NCBI RefSeq assembly: GCF_902364365.1
Contig: NZ_CABJDN010000006.1
Location: 248,001 to 312,000 of the forward strand
Reading direction: 5' to 3'
Length of the DNA: 64,000 nucleotides
Source of the DNA: Bacteroides intestinalis
GTDB taxonomy: Bacteria > Bacteroidota > Bacteroidia > Bacteroidales > Bacteroidaceae
Shown here piece after piece: positions 36,044-45,279 of this stretch. A program made the translations under genes and the position numbers. The notes under the pieces are model-generated. The model searched no databases, was not told where the DNA came from, and saw only the letters and a program-made list of their open reading frames with translations. The stretch's first letter is position 1, and the number at the start of each line of letters is the position of its first letter.

Positions 36044-37000
36044 ATGAAGAATATTTTGGTAATTGGAGCAACCGGACAGATAGGTTCGGAACTCACATTG
36101 GAGTTGCGTAAACGTTATGGGGATGACCACGTTATCGCTGGATACATTCCGAGTGCTATGCCTAAAGGGGAGTTAAAAGCGTCAGGGCCTTCAGCTATTG
36201 CTGACGTGACCGACCGTCAGTCTATTGAAGTGGTAGCACGCCAATTCAAGATTGATACGATTTATAATCTGGCTGCTTTGCTTTCGGTGGTTGCTGAAAG
36301 TCGTCCGGCCATGGCTTGGAAAATCGGTATCGACGGATTATGGAATGTACTGGAAGTAGCGCGCGAGTATGGTTGTGCAGTCTTTACCCCGAGTTCCATC
36401 GGTTCGTTCGGAGAAGCTACACCTCATGTGAAGACGCCGCAAGATACGATTCAGCGTCCCCGTACAATGTATGGTGTAACCAAAGTAACTACCGAATTAT
36501 TGAGTGATTATTATTATACTAAATATGGTGTAGATACCCGTGCGGTTCGTTTTCCGGGTATTATCTCCAATGTGACCCCTCCGGGTGGAGGTACTACCGA
36601 CTATGCAGTCGATATATTTTACTCCGCAGTGAAAGGTGAAAGGTTTGTATGTCCTTTGAAACCTGGTACTTATATGGATATGATGTATATGCCTGATGCG
36701 CTGAATGCAGCTATTTCATTGATGGAGGCTGCTCCGGCACGTCTGAAGCATCGGAATGCTTTCAATATCGCTGCTATGAGCTTTGATCCGGAAGAGATCT
36801 GTCAGGCTATCAAGAAGCATGTGCCCGACTTTGAAATGGTATATGAAATTGATCCATTGAAGCAATCTATTGCTGACAGTTGGCCTGATAGTCTGGATGA
36901 TACCTGTGCTCGTGAAGAGTGGGATTGGAAACCGCAGTATGATTTAGAGTCCATGACGGTGGACATGCTTGAAAAGTTAAGAGCTAAATTAAATAAGTGA
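36044..37000 (+). CDS. L-threonine 3-dehydrogenase, SDR (epimerase-like) type
   Basis: 318 residues. The Rossmann motif is VIGATGQIGSEL, the catalytic Tyr-Lys is in MYGVTKVTTEL, and RFPGIIS is typical of the family. These extended short-chain dehydrogenases, unlike the zinc-dependent Tdh of E. coli, oxidise threonine to 2-amino-3-ketobutyrate with NAD. The divergent neighbour kbl completes the pathway, which strongly supports the call over a generic sugar epimerase. A lipoprotein gene follows after 22 bases. Confidence 0.9.
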   Translation: MKNILVIGATGQIGSELTLELRKRYGDDHVIAGYIPSAMPKGELKASGPSAIADVTDRQSIEVVARQFKIDTIYNLAALLSVVAESRPAMAWKIGIDGLWNVLEVAREYGCAVFTPSSIGSFGEATPHVKTPQDTIQRPRTMYGVTKVTTELLSDYYYTKYGVDTRAVRFPGIISNVTPPGGGTTDYAVDIFYSAVKGERFVCPLKPGTYMDMMYMPDALNAAISLMEAAPARLKHRNAFNIAAMSFDPEEICQAIKKHVPDFEMVYEIDPLKQSIADSWPDSLDDTCAREEWDWKPQYDLESMTVDMLEKLRAKLNK

Positions 37001-37022
37001 CCTGATGAGGTCTCGGTAAAGA

Positions 37023-37871
37023 ATGAGAAAAATAGGATTGGGGTTCTTTCTTCTCGTTTTCTTGATGTCATGCGGCAACAAGAAAACGAAGATGGACCCT
37101 TTTGCAACAATCACCAATTTGGTGGATTCTGCTTCACATAAGGTTGATACTGTGCCGGAGGTTGAAGAGGATAACGGCCCTAAGCCCATAGAAGCGGATG
37201 AATCATTTGATGATTTTATCTATAGTTATGCTTCGGATGATGCCCTGCAACGGCAGCGGACCAAATTTCCGTTGCCTTTTTACAACGTCGATACACCTTC
37301 GAAAATAGAGAAGGAGGATTGGGAACATGATTATTTGTTTACCCAGCAGAGTTATTATACATTGCTCTTTGATGATGAAGATGATCTGGAGTTGGTGGGA
37401 GATACTGCACTCACTTCTGTACAGGTGGAATGGATTTTTCTTGAAAACCGTATGGTGAAGAAATACTATTTTGAACGTACTAAGGGGGTATGGATGTTGG
37501 AAGCTATCAATCTTCGCCAGATAGAGCAGGGGGAAAATGAAGACTTCGTTGCGTTTTACTCTCGCTTTGTAACCGACAGCATTTATCAGAGTCGACATAT
37601 CCGGGAACCTTTGGAGTATATCACAATAGATCCGGATGATGAGTTTTCTATTTTGGAGACTACGCTTGATTTGAACCAGTGGTATGCTTTCCGCCCTGTA
37701 TTGCCTGTGGATAAACTATCCAATATCAATTATGGACAGAAGAATAGTGATAACTCAAATACGAAAATCCTGAAAGTGAACGGGATTGGAAATGGATATA
37801 CCAATATCTTCTATTTCCGCAGACATCGCGGAGAGTGGGAATTACATAAATATGAGGATACGAGCATTTAA
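37023..37871 (+). CDS. DUF4348-like lipoprotein
   Basis: 282 residues. The lipobox is LMSC at about residue 17. An acidic linker precedes a globular domain from about residue 60 (ESFDDFIYSYASDDALQRQR, then TKFPLP) whose WEHDYLFTQQSYYTLLFDDE and WMLEAINL segments fit the DUF4348 family. Function unknown; probably on the periplasmic face of a membrane. It lies between the threonine dehydrogenase and murB genes with gaps of about 20 bases, so co-transcribed. Confidence 0.75.
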   Translation: MRKIGLGFFLLVFLMSCGNKKTKMDPFATITNLVDSASHKVDTVPEVEEDNGPKPIEADESFDDFIYSYASDDALQRQRTKFPLPFYNVDTPSKIEKEDWEHDYLFTQQSYYTLLFDDEDDLELVGDTALTSVQVEWIFLENRMVKKYYFERTKGVWMLEAINLRQIEQGENEDFVAFYSRFVTDSIYQSRHIREPLEYITIDPDDEFSILETTLDLNQWYAFRPVLPVDKLSNINYGQKNSDNSNTKILKVNGIGNGYTNIFYFRRHRGEWELHKYEDTSI

Positions 37872-37892
37872 TAATTAATAATTAAAAATTAA

Positions 37893-38873
37893 ATGAAGAT
37901 ACCGAATACATTCGGACTTGATGTGGAAGCTGCCGTGTTTCTGGAATACAGTTCGGTAGAAGAATTGGAGAAGTTGATTGCCGACGGGTGTATCACTTCT
38001 CCTTATCTGCATATTGGCGGAGGGAGTAATCTGCTGTTTACTGGAAATTATGAAGGGGTGATATTGCATTCGCGCATTGGTGGCATTGAAGTAACGGCTG
38101 AAAATGAAGAAAAGGTTTTGGTGCGTATAGGTGCCGGTGTGGTATGGGATGATTTCGTGGACTATTGCACGGAACGTGGTTGGTACGGAACTGAGAACCT
38201 GTCTCTTATACCTGGTGAGGTAGGAGCGGCAGCTGTACAGAATATTGGTGCCTATGGTGTAGAGGTGAAAGACTTGATTTCTTCCGTGGAGACGGTGAAC
38301 ATACAAGGAACGAAATATGTTTACCAAGTGGATGAATGTAATTACTCATATCGGAACAGTATTTTTAAAAATCCGGAAATGAAGCAGGTATTTGTCACGT
38401 ATGTTTGTTTCTCTTTGAGTAAGAAAGAACATTATACGCTGGATTACGGTACGATCCGCCAGGAGCTTGAAAAATATCCGAAAGTAGATTTGAAAACATT
38501 GCGCCGGGTGATCATTGATATTCGTGAAAGTAAATTGCCTGATCCGAAACTGCTGGGTAATGCCGGGAGTTTTTTTATGAATCCTGTCGTTTCGCGTGAA
38601 GTCTTTGAGGCTTTGAAGGAAGAGTATCCTCAAATGCCTTTTTATGAGATGGGGACTGACCGGATCAAAATTCCTGCAGGCTGGATGATAGACCAGTGCG
38701 GTTGGAAAGGTAAGGCGCTGGGACCTGCCGCTGTGCATGATAAGCAGGCGTTGGTATTAGTAAACCGGGGTGGGGCAACGGGAACTGACATTGTAGCACT
38801 TTCGGATGCTGTACGGGCATCAGTTCGTGAGAAGTTTGGTATTGACATTCATCCCGAAGTGAATTTTATTTGA
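37893..38873 (+). CDS. murB: UDP-N-acetylenolpyruvoylglucosamine reductase
   Basis: 326 residues. FAD-binding motifs are [10 protein letters not shown] and [19 protein letters not shown], with the substrate-binding SYRNSIFK. The catalytic Ser is in [12 protein letters not shown] and the C-terminal Glu in HPEVNF. It reduces the enolpyruvyl ether to UDP-MurNAc. The N-terminus is about ten residues shorter than many MurB proteins but still includes the NTFGLD motif. The spacer before it is an AT-only run. Confidence 0.95.
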   Translation: MKIPNTFGLDVEAAVFLEYSSVEELEKLIADGCITSPYLHIGGGSNLLFTGNYEGVILHSRIGGIEVTAENEEKVLVRIGAGVVWDDFVDYCTERGWYGTENLSLIPGEVGAAAVQNIGAYGVEVKDLISSVETVNIQGTKYVYQVDECNYSYRNSIFKNPEMKQVFVTYVCFSLSKKEHYTLDYGTIRQELEKYPKVDLKTLRRVIIDIRESKLPDPKLLGNAGSFFMNPVVSREVFEALKEEYPQMPFYEMGTDRIKIPAGWMIDQCGWKGKALGPAAVHDKQALVLVNRGGATGTDIVALSDAVRASVREKFGIDIHPEVNFI

Positions 38874-38900
38874 AAGATTGATAATTAATAGGTAATAGAC

Positions 38901-39665
38901 GTGAAACTAAGAATATTAGGGAGCGGAACATCGACAGGAGTGCCTGAAATAGGTTGTAAGTGTGAAGTTTGTACTTCTGCCGATCCGCGTGATAACCGTT
39001 TGCGTGCATCGTCTTTGTTGCATACGGATGATGCGGTGATATTGATTGATTGTGGACCGGATTTTCGGGAGCAGATGTTGCGTGCAGCTTCGTTTGAAAA
39101 AATAGATGGAGTGCTGATTACCCATGAACATTATGACCATGTAGGTGGGTTGGATGATCTCCGTCCTTTTTGTCGTTTCGGTGAAATACCTATATACTCC
39201 GATGAGTATACGGCAACTCACTTGCGAGCACGGATGCCCTATTGTTTTCTGGAGCATAAATACCCGGGTGTTCCTCAAATTTTTTTGCAGGAAGTGGAAG
39301 CCGGAAAAACGTTCTTCATCAATAATACGGAGATTATCCCTTTGCAGGTGATGCACGGACGTCTGCCTATTCTGGGATATCGTATCGGTAAATGTATGGC
39401 TTATATTACAGATATGCTGACTATGCCCGAAGAATCCTATGAACAATTACATGGCTTGGATGTTCTGGTTGTGAATGCCTTACGTGTAAAATCGCATCCT
39501 ACGCATCAGAGTATTTCCGAAGCATTGGAAACGGCGAAGCGCATTGGCGCACGGGAAACTTATTTTATCCATATGAGTCATCATGCCGGATTGCATGCCG
39601 AGCTTGAAAAACAGCTTCCGCCCGATGTACATTTGACCTTTGACGGTATGGAAATTGAGTTTTAA
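38901..39665 (+). CDS. Metallo-beta-lactamase-fold hydrolase, PhnP-like
   Basis: 254 residues from GTG 38901; no nearer ATG keeps the first strand KLRILGSGTSTGVP. The metal motif is THEHYDHVGGLDD, with further His in HGRLPILGYR and a late HMSHHAG. The zinc-ribbon-like GCKCEVC near residue 20 is characteristic of PhnP-type phosphoribosyl 1,2-cyclic phosphate diesterases. Substrate is unproven because no phn genes are near. It follows murB by 27 bases. Confidence 0.85.
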   Translation: MKLRILGSGTSTGVPEIGCKCEVCTSADPRDNRLRASSLLHTDDAVILIDCGPDFREQMLRAASFEKIDGVLITHEHYDHVGGLDDLRPFCRFGEIPIYSDEYTATHLRARMPYCFLEHKYPGVPQIFLQEVEAGKTFFINNTEIIPLQVMHGRLPILGYRIGKCMAYITDMLTMPEESYEQLHGLDVLVVNALRVKSHPTHQSISEALETAKRIGARETYFIHMSHHAGLHAELEKQLPPDVHLTFDGMEIEF

Positions 39666-39719
39666 GGTACAGGCATTCTAAAACTTTTTTATATCTACTA
39701 AAGTTTTTGAAACATTTGT

Positions 39720-39750
39720 TTTGTTTTATTAGTAGAAATAATTATTTTTG
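39720..39750 (+). promoter_or_regulatory. Full Bacteroides promoter
   Basis: TTTG (39720-39723), exactly 19 bases, then TATTTTTG (39743-39750), 24 bases before ATG 39775. Confidence 0.75.
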
Positions 39751-39774
39751 CCGAAACTTGATGCCTGAAAAACC

Positions 39775-41406
39775 ATGAAGTTACGTCTTATCATAAGAAT
39801 TGCCGTGATTGTGTCCATAGTATTGCTATGTACGGGGTTCGGGGTGTATTCATTCTTCAGGTTGAATGAGGTGGAGAGTCAGAAAGATTTTAATCTTTAT
39901 ACTTTAGTCCCTCAAAGTGCAATGGCTGTGTTGGAGACAGATCGTATGGCTGAGCTGGTTGATGGTATCAATCAACTGAGTTGCAGCAAAGATAATCACT
40001 TCCTTTATGCTTCCGAACTCTTTGTCTATCTGAAAAACTATCTGCATACCTTGCTCGATGATACTCCGCATGGTCTTAGTAAGCAGATGAATAAAATGCT
40101 TATCAGTTTCCATGAACCGGATAACCCATTGAATCAGGTGTTGTATTGCAGTCTGGGTTCGGGCGATTATGAGTTGGTGGAGTCGTTTATCAGGAAATAT
40201 AGTTCCAGTGCATTTCCTTCTAAATTCTTTGATTACAGGGGTGAAGAGATTAGTATTTATCCTATGCCTGAGGGGCGCTTTTTGGCGGCGTATTTCACGC
40301 CGGACTTTCTGGCAATTAGTTTTCAGAAACGATTGGTAGAACAAGTGATTGATGCACGACTTTCTAAGAAATCGTTAATAGATATGCCCTCATTCAAGCT
40401 GATGCATGCAGGAAAGAATACGAATGTGGAAGCTACGGTGTATGTGCGCATCAAGTCGGTAGATATGGGGAAAAATACGGATGGCATTCGTTCGCAAACC
40501 TATTTGGGAAGTTGGGCGGAGTTTGATTTGAAGCTGAATGAAACTGCCATTTATTGTTCAGGTATCAGCCATGGCTCGGACACTACACGCACTTTTATTA
40601 ATGCTTTACGCCATCAGCAGCCGGTGGAGGGGTTTCCGGGAGAACAACTTCCACTTTCTACTTTCTTTTATGACTGTTGGGCTATTTCAGATATGGATGC
40701 CATGTGCAGTTTTACGGCAGAGCAGGAATATGCCAAAGCTACTTATTCCGATTATATCAAAGAGAGGGATGAGGAGTGGATGGACTTTCTGAAGACTTAT
40801 GCGGGAGATCAGGTGATTTCTTGCCTCTTCGAGCCGAAAGATACATTAAGTGAGTATCCATGTGCAGTGATGAGTGTTCCGGTGAAGAATATGTCGCAGG
40901 CTGAACGTCGTTTGCAATCATTGCTTTACACTTCTCCCAAGGAAGTGGATGCACCTCCTGTTCCGCAGGAACGTCCTGATTATCATCTTTATCCCAAAGC
41001 ATGGGGACACCGTTATTATGTATTGCCTCGAAATACTTTACTGACTCAGTTAACAGGTATCACAGAATCGGCTCTTTATACGTATGTCTGTTTTTATCGT
41101 GGGCATTTGTTGATGGCACCGGATGTGGTTAGTCTTACTGCCTATATAGATGCTATGGAGAATGGAGAGGTGCTGGATGATACGGCACTTTACGAGGAAG
41201 GAATAGGAAGTCTTTCACCATCGTATAGCTTTGTGATGATGGTGGATATGGAAAGGATGGTAGAGCAACCGGAAACATATGTACGTCTGATACCTAACTT
41301 TTTCTTTCGTCAAGCGAAGTTTTTCCGCCATTTTATACTTTCCATACAGTTTACTTGTGTAGAAGAGGTGGTATATCCGAATTTGGTGCTTTTATACAAA
41401 GGGTAA
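39775..41406 (+). CDS. Membrane-anchored DUF3352-like protein
   Basis: 543 residues. One N-terminal membrane anchor (IRIAVIVSIVLLCTGFGVYS) is followed by a large periplasmic domain. LYTLVPQSAMAVLETDRMAE near residue 42 resembles the opening of DUF3352 proteins, which repeat a 'P-x-x-a-x-a-v-l' strand. The rest has alternating segments but no catalytic motif that I can see. Function unknown. It has its own promoter and a strong terminator. Confidence 0.6.
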   Translation: MKLRLIIRIAVIVSIVLLCTGFGVYSFFRLNEVESQKDFNLYTLVPQSAMAVLETDRMAELVDGINQLSCSKDNHFLYASELFVYLKNYLHTLLDDTPHGLSKQMNKMLISFHEPDNPLNQVLYCSLGSGDYELVESFIRKYSSSAFPSKFFDYRGEEISIYPMPEGRFLAAYFTPDFLAISFQKRLVEQVIDARLSKKSLIDMPSFKLMHAGKNTNVEATVYVRIKSVDMGKNTDGIRSQTYLGSWAEFDLKLNETAIYCSGISHGSDTTRTFINALRHQQPVEGFPGEQLPLSTFFYDCWAISDMDAMCSFTAEQEYAKATYSDYIKERDEEWMDFLKTYAGDQVISCLFEPKDTLSEYPCAVMSVPVKNMSQAERRLQSLLYTSPKEVDAPPVPQERPDYHLYPKAWGHRYYVLPRNTLLTQLTGITESALYTYVCFYRGHLLMAPDVVSLTAYIDAMENGEVLDDTALYEEGIGSLSPSYSFVMMVDMERMVEQPETYVRLIPNFFFRQAKFFRHFILSIQFTCVEEVVYPNLVLLYKG

Positions 41407-41433
41407 ATGTGAGGTTCAAAATACTTGTAATTA

Positions 41434-41473
41434 TATAATAAAAAAGAGGAGAATTCTCCTCTTTTTTATTATA
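41434..41473. terminator. Perfect 40-base palindromic bidirectional terminator
   Basis: Twenty bases on each side of the centre (41453/41454, GAATTC) pair without mismatch. The core is AAGAGGAG / CTCCTCTT flanked by A6 and T6. It can terminate both the DUF3352-like gene (+) and the DUF3127 gene (-). Confidence 0.9.
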
Positions 41474-41490
41474 CCTAAATTTTATATACT

Positions 41491-41865
41491 TTAGAACGGC
41501 AGATCATCTTTAGCATCACCTGCCAAGAATTCCGGTGCAGCAGTCGGTGCCGGTGGCGGAACAGGTGCACCCGGTACACCGGCAGGAGCTGCAGCGCTGA
41601 CACGCTCTACTTTCCATGCGCGGATACTATTGAACCAACGGTCTTGCCATTGGCGTGCATCTACATCAAATGATACGGTCAGTTCTTCACCCATCTGGAT
41701 GTTAAACTGTTCTATTTTGTCTGCTCCGAAAACATCGAAACACATTTTGCGGGGATATTGGCCGTGGTCTTCAATCACGTATTCTTGTGCTTTCCACTCA
41801 TTGCCCGACTTTGCCACTCCGCCTCTTGGCTGGAGTATAGCGATAATTTTTCCAGTAAATTCCAT
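41491..41865 (-). CDS. DUF3127 family protein
   Basis: 124 residues from ATG 41865; the frame is open further upstream, but MEFTGKIIAIL is the usual beginning of DUF3127. The domain is an OB-fold-like strand set (GNEWKAQEYVIEDHGQYPRK, then MCFDVFG, then GEELTVSFDVDARQWQDRWF). A Pro/Ala-rich linker and an acidic DDLPF tail follow. The acidic tail resembles that of single-stranded DNA-binding proteins (DDDLPF), so a protein-recruiting role at DNA is plausible (inference). It is divergent from dnaN. Confidence 0.8.
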   Translation of the reverse strand: MEFTGKIIAILQPRGGVAKSGNEWKAQEYVIEDHGQYPRKMCFDVFGADKIEQFNIQMGEELTVSFDVDARQWQDRWFNSIRAWKVERVSAAAPAGVPGAPVPPPAPTAAPEFLAGDAKDDLPF

Positions 41866-41947
41866 TGCATTCTTTTTAAATGATGCGGCGAAGTTACAAT
41901 TTTTTAGGGAAATCCGGAGAAGTTCCGGGCGTTTTTTCTTAATTTTC

Positions 41948-41980
41948 TTTGTTGTGGGAAGATCTTTTTTTGTAACTTTG
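41948..41980 (+). promoter_or_regulatory. Promoter of dnaN
   Basis: TTTG (41948-41951), 21 bases, then TAACTTTG (41973-41980), 62 bases before ATG 42043. On the minus strand TAACTTCG (41896-41889) is a near match for the DUF3127 gene. Confidence 0.6.
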
Positions 41981-42042
41981 TCCGATACTATGAAGATATA
42001 GTATGAATAGGGAATAATATAAAACTTAAATACACAGAACAT

Positions 42043-43167
42043 ATGAAATTTATCGTTTCGAGTACTGCGCTCTCCAGCCATTTACAGGCTATCAGCCGTG
42101 TGATTAATTCGAAGAATGCGTTGCCCATTTTGGATTGTTTCCTCTTTGAACTGAAAGATGGAACATTGTCGGTTACTGTTTCGGATAGTGAAACGACGAT
42201 GGTAACATCAGTTGAAGTGAATGAAAGTGATGCTGACGGACGTTTTGCCGTGGCTGCTAAAACAATTCTGGATGCTTTGAAGGAAATTCCCGAGCAACCG
42301 CTGTCGTTTGAAGTGAATACTGATTCCTTGGAAATCACAGTACAGTATCAAAACGGTAAGTATAGTCTGATGGGGCAAAATGCCGATGAATTTCCTCAAT
42401 CGGCTATGCTGGGCGATAATGCCGTACGTGTAGAGATGGAAGCATCCGTATTGTTGGGTGGCATTAATCGTGCCGTATTTGCTACGGCTGATGATGAACT
42501 TCGTCCGGTGATGAATGGTATCTATTTTGATATCACCACAGAAGATATTACAATGGTGGCATCTGATGGTCACAAACTGGTGCGTTGCAAAACATTAGCG
42601 GCCAAAGGTAATGAACGTGCAGCATTTATTCTGCCTAAAAAACCGGCTTCGTTGATTAAGAACCTGTTGCCTAAAGAACAAGGACAGGTTGTTATTGAGT
42701 TCGATGAGCGTAATGCTGTATTTACATTGGAGAAATACCGCATGGTATGTCGTCTGATTGAAGGACGTTATCCTAATTATAATTCAGTAATACCGCAGAA
42801 TAATCCTTATAAAGTGACTGTGGACCGTATGCAGCTGGTAGGTGCACTGCGTCGTGTATCTATTTTCTCGTCACAGGCAAGTAGTCTTATCAAGTTGCGT
42901 ATGCAGCCCAATCAGATTGTGATTTCAGCCCAGGACATCGATTTCTCTACTTCTGCTGAAGAGACATTGGCTTGCCAGTATGATGGTAATCCGATGAGTA
43001 TTGGTTTTAAATCAACTTTCTTGATTGATATTTTGAATAATATTGCTGCTGATGAAGTGATAATTGAACTGGCAGACCCGTCACGTGCAGGTGTCATCAT
43101 CCCCGTTGAACAAGAAGAAAATGAGGATTTGTTGATGCTGCTGATGCCGATGATGCTGAATGATTAA
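42043..43167 (+). CDS. dnaN: DNA polymerase III beta subunit (sliding clamp)
   Basis: 374 residues, standard length. It opens with KFIVSSTALSSHLQAISRVI and ends with the clamp-typical LLMLLMPMMLND. Internal markers include SDGHKLVRC and ILPKKPASLI, with ALRRVSIFSSQ in the third domain. It dimerises into the ring that tethers polymerase. dnaA is not adjacent, as is usual in Bacteroides. A heptamer hairpin follows before the exonuclease gene. Confidence 0.97.
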   Translation: MKFIVSSTALSSHLQAISRVINSKNALPILDCFLFELKDGTLSVTVSDSETTMVTSVEVNESDADGRFAVAAKTILDALKEIPEQPLSFEVNTDSLEITVQYQNGKYSLMGQNADEFPQSAMLGDNAVRVEMEASVLLGGINRAVFATADDELRPVMNGIYFDITTEDITMVASDGHKLVRCKTLAAKGNERAAFILPKKPASLIKNLLPKEQGQVVIEFDERNAVFTLEKYRMVCRLIEGRYPNYNSVIPQNNPYKVTVDRMQLVGALRRVSIFSSQASSLIKLRMQPNQIVISAQDIDFSTSAEETLACQYDGNPMSIGFKSTFLIDILNNIAADEVIIELADPSRAGVIIPVEQEENEDLLMLLMPMMLND

Positions 43168-43174
43168 TAATTGC

Positions 43175-43267
43175 TATAGCTACGAGCTACAAGCTACAGA
43201 CTACGAGTGTCTTTCGGGACATAGTGTAGTCACTTATAGCTTGTAGCTCGTAGCTTGTAGCTTATAC
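43175..43267. repeat. Heptamer-repeat hairpin, copy 2
   Basis: The left arm holds 7-base units GCTACGA, GCTACAA, GCTACAG, ACTACGA from 43179. The right arm (about 43228-43267) is their reverse. An exact 18-base inverted match joins 43179-43196 and 43237-43254. It lies wholly between dnaN and the exonuclease gene. It is of the same kind as 34572-34692 but not an exact copy. Confidence 0.85.
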
Positions 43268-43278
43268 TTATAATAATA

Positions 43279-44049
43279 ATGAAATTAAACCTCAAAAACC
43301 CGATTGTTTTTTTTGATTTAGAGACGACCGGAACGAGTATCAATGTAGACCGTATCGTTGAAATCTGTTATCTCAAAGTACACCCCAACGGTAATGAGGA
43401 AGCAAAAACACTTCGTATTAATCCGGAAATGCATATTCCCGAAGGCGCTTCTGCCGTTCATGGTATCTATGATGCGGATGTGGCAGATTGCCCTACCTTC
43501 AAAGAAGTGGCCCGTACCATTGCCAATGATATAGAAGGATGTGATTTGGCAGGATTTAATTCCAACCGTTTTGATATTCCCGTGCTGGCGGAAGAATTTC
43601 TTCGTGCCGGTGTAGATATTGACCTGAGCCGCCGTAAGTTTGTGGATGTACAGGTCATTTTCCATAAATTGGAGCAACGTACACTTTCTGCTGCTTATAA
43701 ATTCTATTGTGGAAAGAATCTGGAGGATGCACATACGGCGGCAGCTGATACACAAGCCACTTATGAGGTGCTGATGGCACAGCTGGACCGTTATCCGGAA
43801 TTGCAGAATGACATCGCTTTCCTGGCTGAATATTCCAGCTTTAACAAGAATGTGGATTTCGCAGGACGTATGGTTTATGATGATAATGGTGTGGAAGTAT
43901 TCAATTTTGGAAAATACAAAGGGATGTCGGTGACAGATGTATTGAAGCGTGATCCGGGCTATTATAGTTGGATACTGAACAGCGACTTTACACTGAATAC
44001 CAAGGCAATGTTGACTAAGATTCGTCTACGTGAATTAACCAATAAGTAG
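43279..44049 (+). CDS. 3'-5' exonuclease, DNA polymerase III epsilon-like
   Basis: 256 residues. Exo I is FFDLETTGTS, Exo II is LAGFNSNRFDIPVL, and Exo III lies in the DAHTAAADTQATYEVL stretch, all consistent with the DnaQ-type DEDDh fold. The C-terminal 60 residues (FNFGKYKGMSVTDVLKRDPG, then YYSWILNSDF) match a DUF3820-like zinc-free module often fused to such exonucleases. It lies after dnaN, which suggests a role in proofreading or processing, although Bacteroides may carry other epsilon-like proteins. The coaBC start is 6 bases after its stop. Confidence 0.9.
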   Translation: MKLNLKNPIVFFDLETTGTSINVDRIVEICYLKVHPNGNEEAKTLRINPEMHIPEGASAVHGIYDADVADCPTFKEVARTIANDIEGCDLAGFNSNRFDIPVLAEEFLRAGVDIDLSRRKFVDVQVIFHKLEQRTLSAAYKFYCGKNLEDAHTAAADTQATYEVLMAQLDRYPELQNDIAFLAEYSSFNKNVDFAGRMVYDDNGVEVFNFGKYKGMSVTDVLKRDPGYYSWILNSDFTLNTKAMLTKIRLRELTNK

Positions 44050-44055
44050 AGTATC

Positions 44056-45270
44056 ATGGCGAATACACTGAAAGGTAAGAAAATTGTATTAGGTATAACC
44101 GGAAGTATTGCTGCCTATAAAGCTTGTTATATAATCCGGGGATTGATAAAACAAGGTGCTGAGGTACAGGTTGTCATTACTCCTGCGGGGAAAGAATTTA
44201 TAACTCCAATTACGCTTTCGGCACTGACGAGTAAACCGGTTATCAGTGAGTTTTTTACCCAGCGTGACGGTACATGGAATAGCCATGTGGATCTGGGCTT
44301 ATGGGCGGATGCTATGCTTGTAGCTCCGGCTACTGCTTCAACGATTGGCAAGATGGCCAACGGTGTGGCTGACAATATGCTGATAACGACTTATTTGTCG
44401 GCTAAAGCTCCGGTATTTGTGGCACCTGCCATGGATCTCGATATGTATGCCCACCCTTCTACACAAAAGAATCTGGATACGCTTCGTTCTTACGGAAATC
44501 ATATTATAGAACCGGGTACGGGAGAACTTGCCAGCCATCTGGTAGGTAAGGGACGCATGGAAGAACCGGAAGTCATTATTCAGTATTTGGCGAATTATTT
44601 TGCCGGAAAAGAAGGTGATTTGCGTGGTAAGACCATTATGATTACTGCCGGACCTACTTATGAGAAGATTGATCCGGTGCGTTTTATCGGAAATTATTCT
44701 TCCGGTAAAATGGGTTTTGCTATTGCTGATGAATGTGCTGCCCGTGGAGCTAAGGTTATTATGATATCAGGTCCGGTGCAACAGCAATTGAAATATCCGG
44801 CAAATTGGTTTGTTGTGGAATCAGCAGATCAGATGTATAATGCAGCGTGTAACTTTTTTATGGAGGCTGATGCTGCTATTCTTTCGGCTGCTGTTGCCGA
44901 TTTTACACCGGAACAGGTTGCTGATGCTAAGATAAAGCGGGAAAAGGAAGAGGAAATGACGTTGCGTTTGAAACCTACGAAAGACATAGCCGCTTGTCTG
45001 GGACAGATGAAGAAAGATCGCCAGGTGCTGGTAGGTTTTGCTTTGGAAACGAATGACGAGCTGCATAATGCTGAAGATAAATTGCAACGGAAGAATCTGG
45101 ATTTTATCGTATTGAATTCCCTGAATGATAAGGGAGCCGGTTTTCAGTACGATACGAATAAAATCAGTATCATCGACCCTGAAAGTAAGACGGACTTTCC
45201 GTTGAAATCAAAAGCGGAAGTAGCTGCGGATATTGTAGATCGTCTGGTGGAAGTATTGAAGAATAAGTAA
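44056..45270 (+). CDS. coaBC: Phosphopantothenoylcysteine decarboxylase / phosphopantothenate-cysteine ligase
   Basis: 404 residues, the full bifunctional enzyme. The CoaC flavoprotein half opens with KKIVLGITGSIAAYKA, with VAPAMDLDMY as its active-site region. The CoaB half starts near residue 190 (TIMITAGPTYEKIDPVRFIG, then NYSSGKMGFA), with VGFALETND later. It makes 4'-phosphopantetheine for CoA. It lies between the exonuclease and DUF4835 genes, with gaps of 6 and 9 bases. Confidence 0.97.
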   Translation: MANTLKGKKIVLGITGSIAAYKACYIIRGLIKQGAEVQVVITPAGKEFITPITLSALTSKPVISEFFTQRDGTWNSHVDLGLWADAMLVAPATASTIGKMANGVADNMLITTYLSAKAPVFVAPAMDLDMYAHPSTQKNLDTLRSYGNHIIEPGTGELASHLVGKGRMEEPEVIIQYLANYFAGKEGDLRGKTIMITAGPTYEKIDPVRFIGNYSSGKMGFAIADECAARGAKVIMISGPVQQQLKYPANWFVVESADQMYNAACNFFMEADAAILSAAVADFTPEQVADAKIKREKEEEMTLRLKPTKDIAACLGQMKKDRQVLVGFALETNDELHNAEDKLQRKNLDFIVLNSLNDKGAGFQYDTNKISIIDPESKTDFPLKSKAEVAADIVDRLVEVLKNK

Positions 45271-45279
45271 ATATAGCTA

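Noticed and set aside
41866..42081. N-terminal extension of the DUF3127 gene
   Set aside because: The extension crosses into dnaN and its promoter and lacks coding character; the family starts at MEFTGK.
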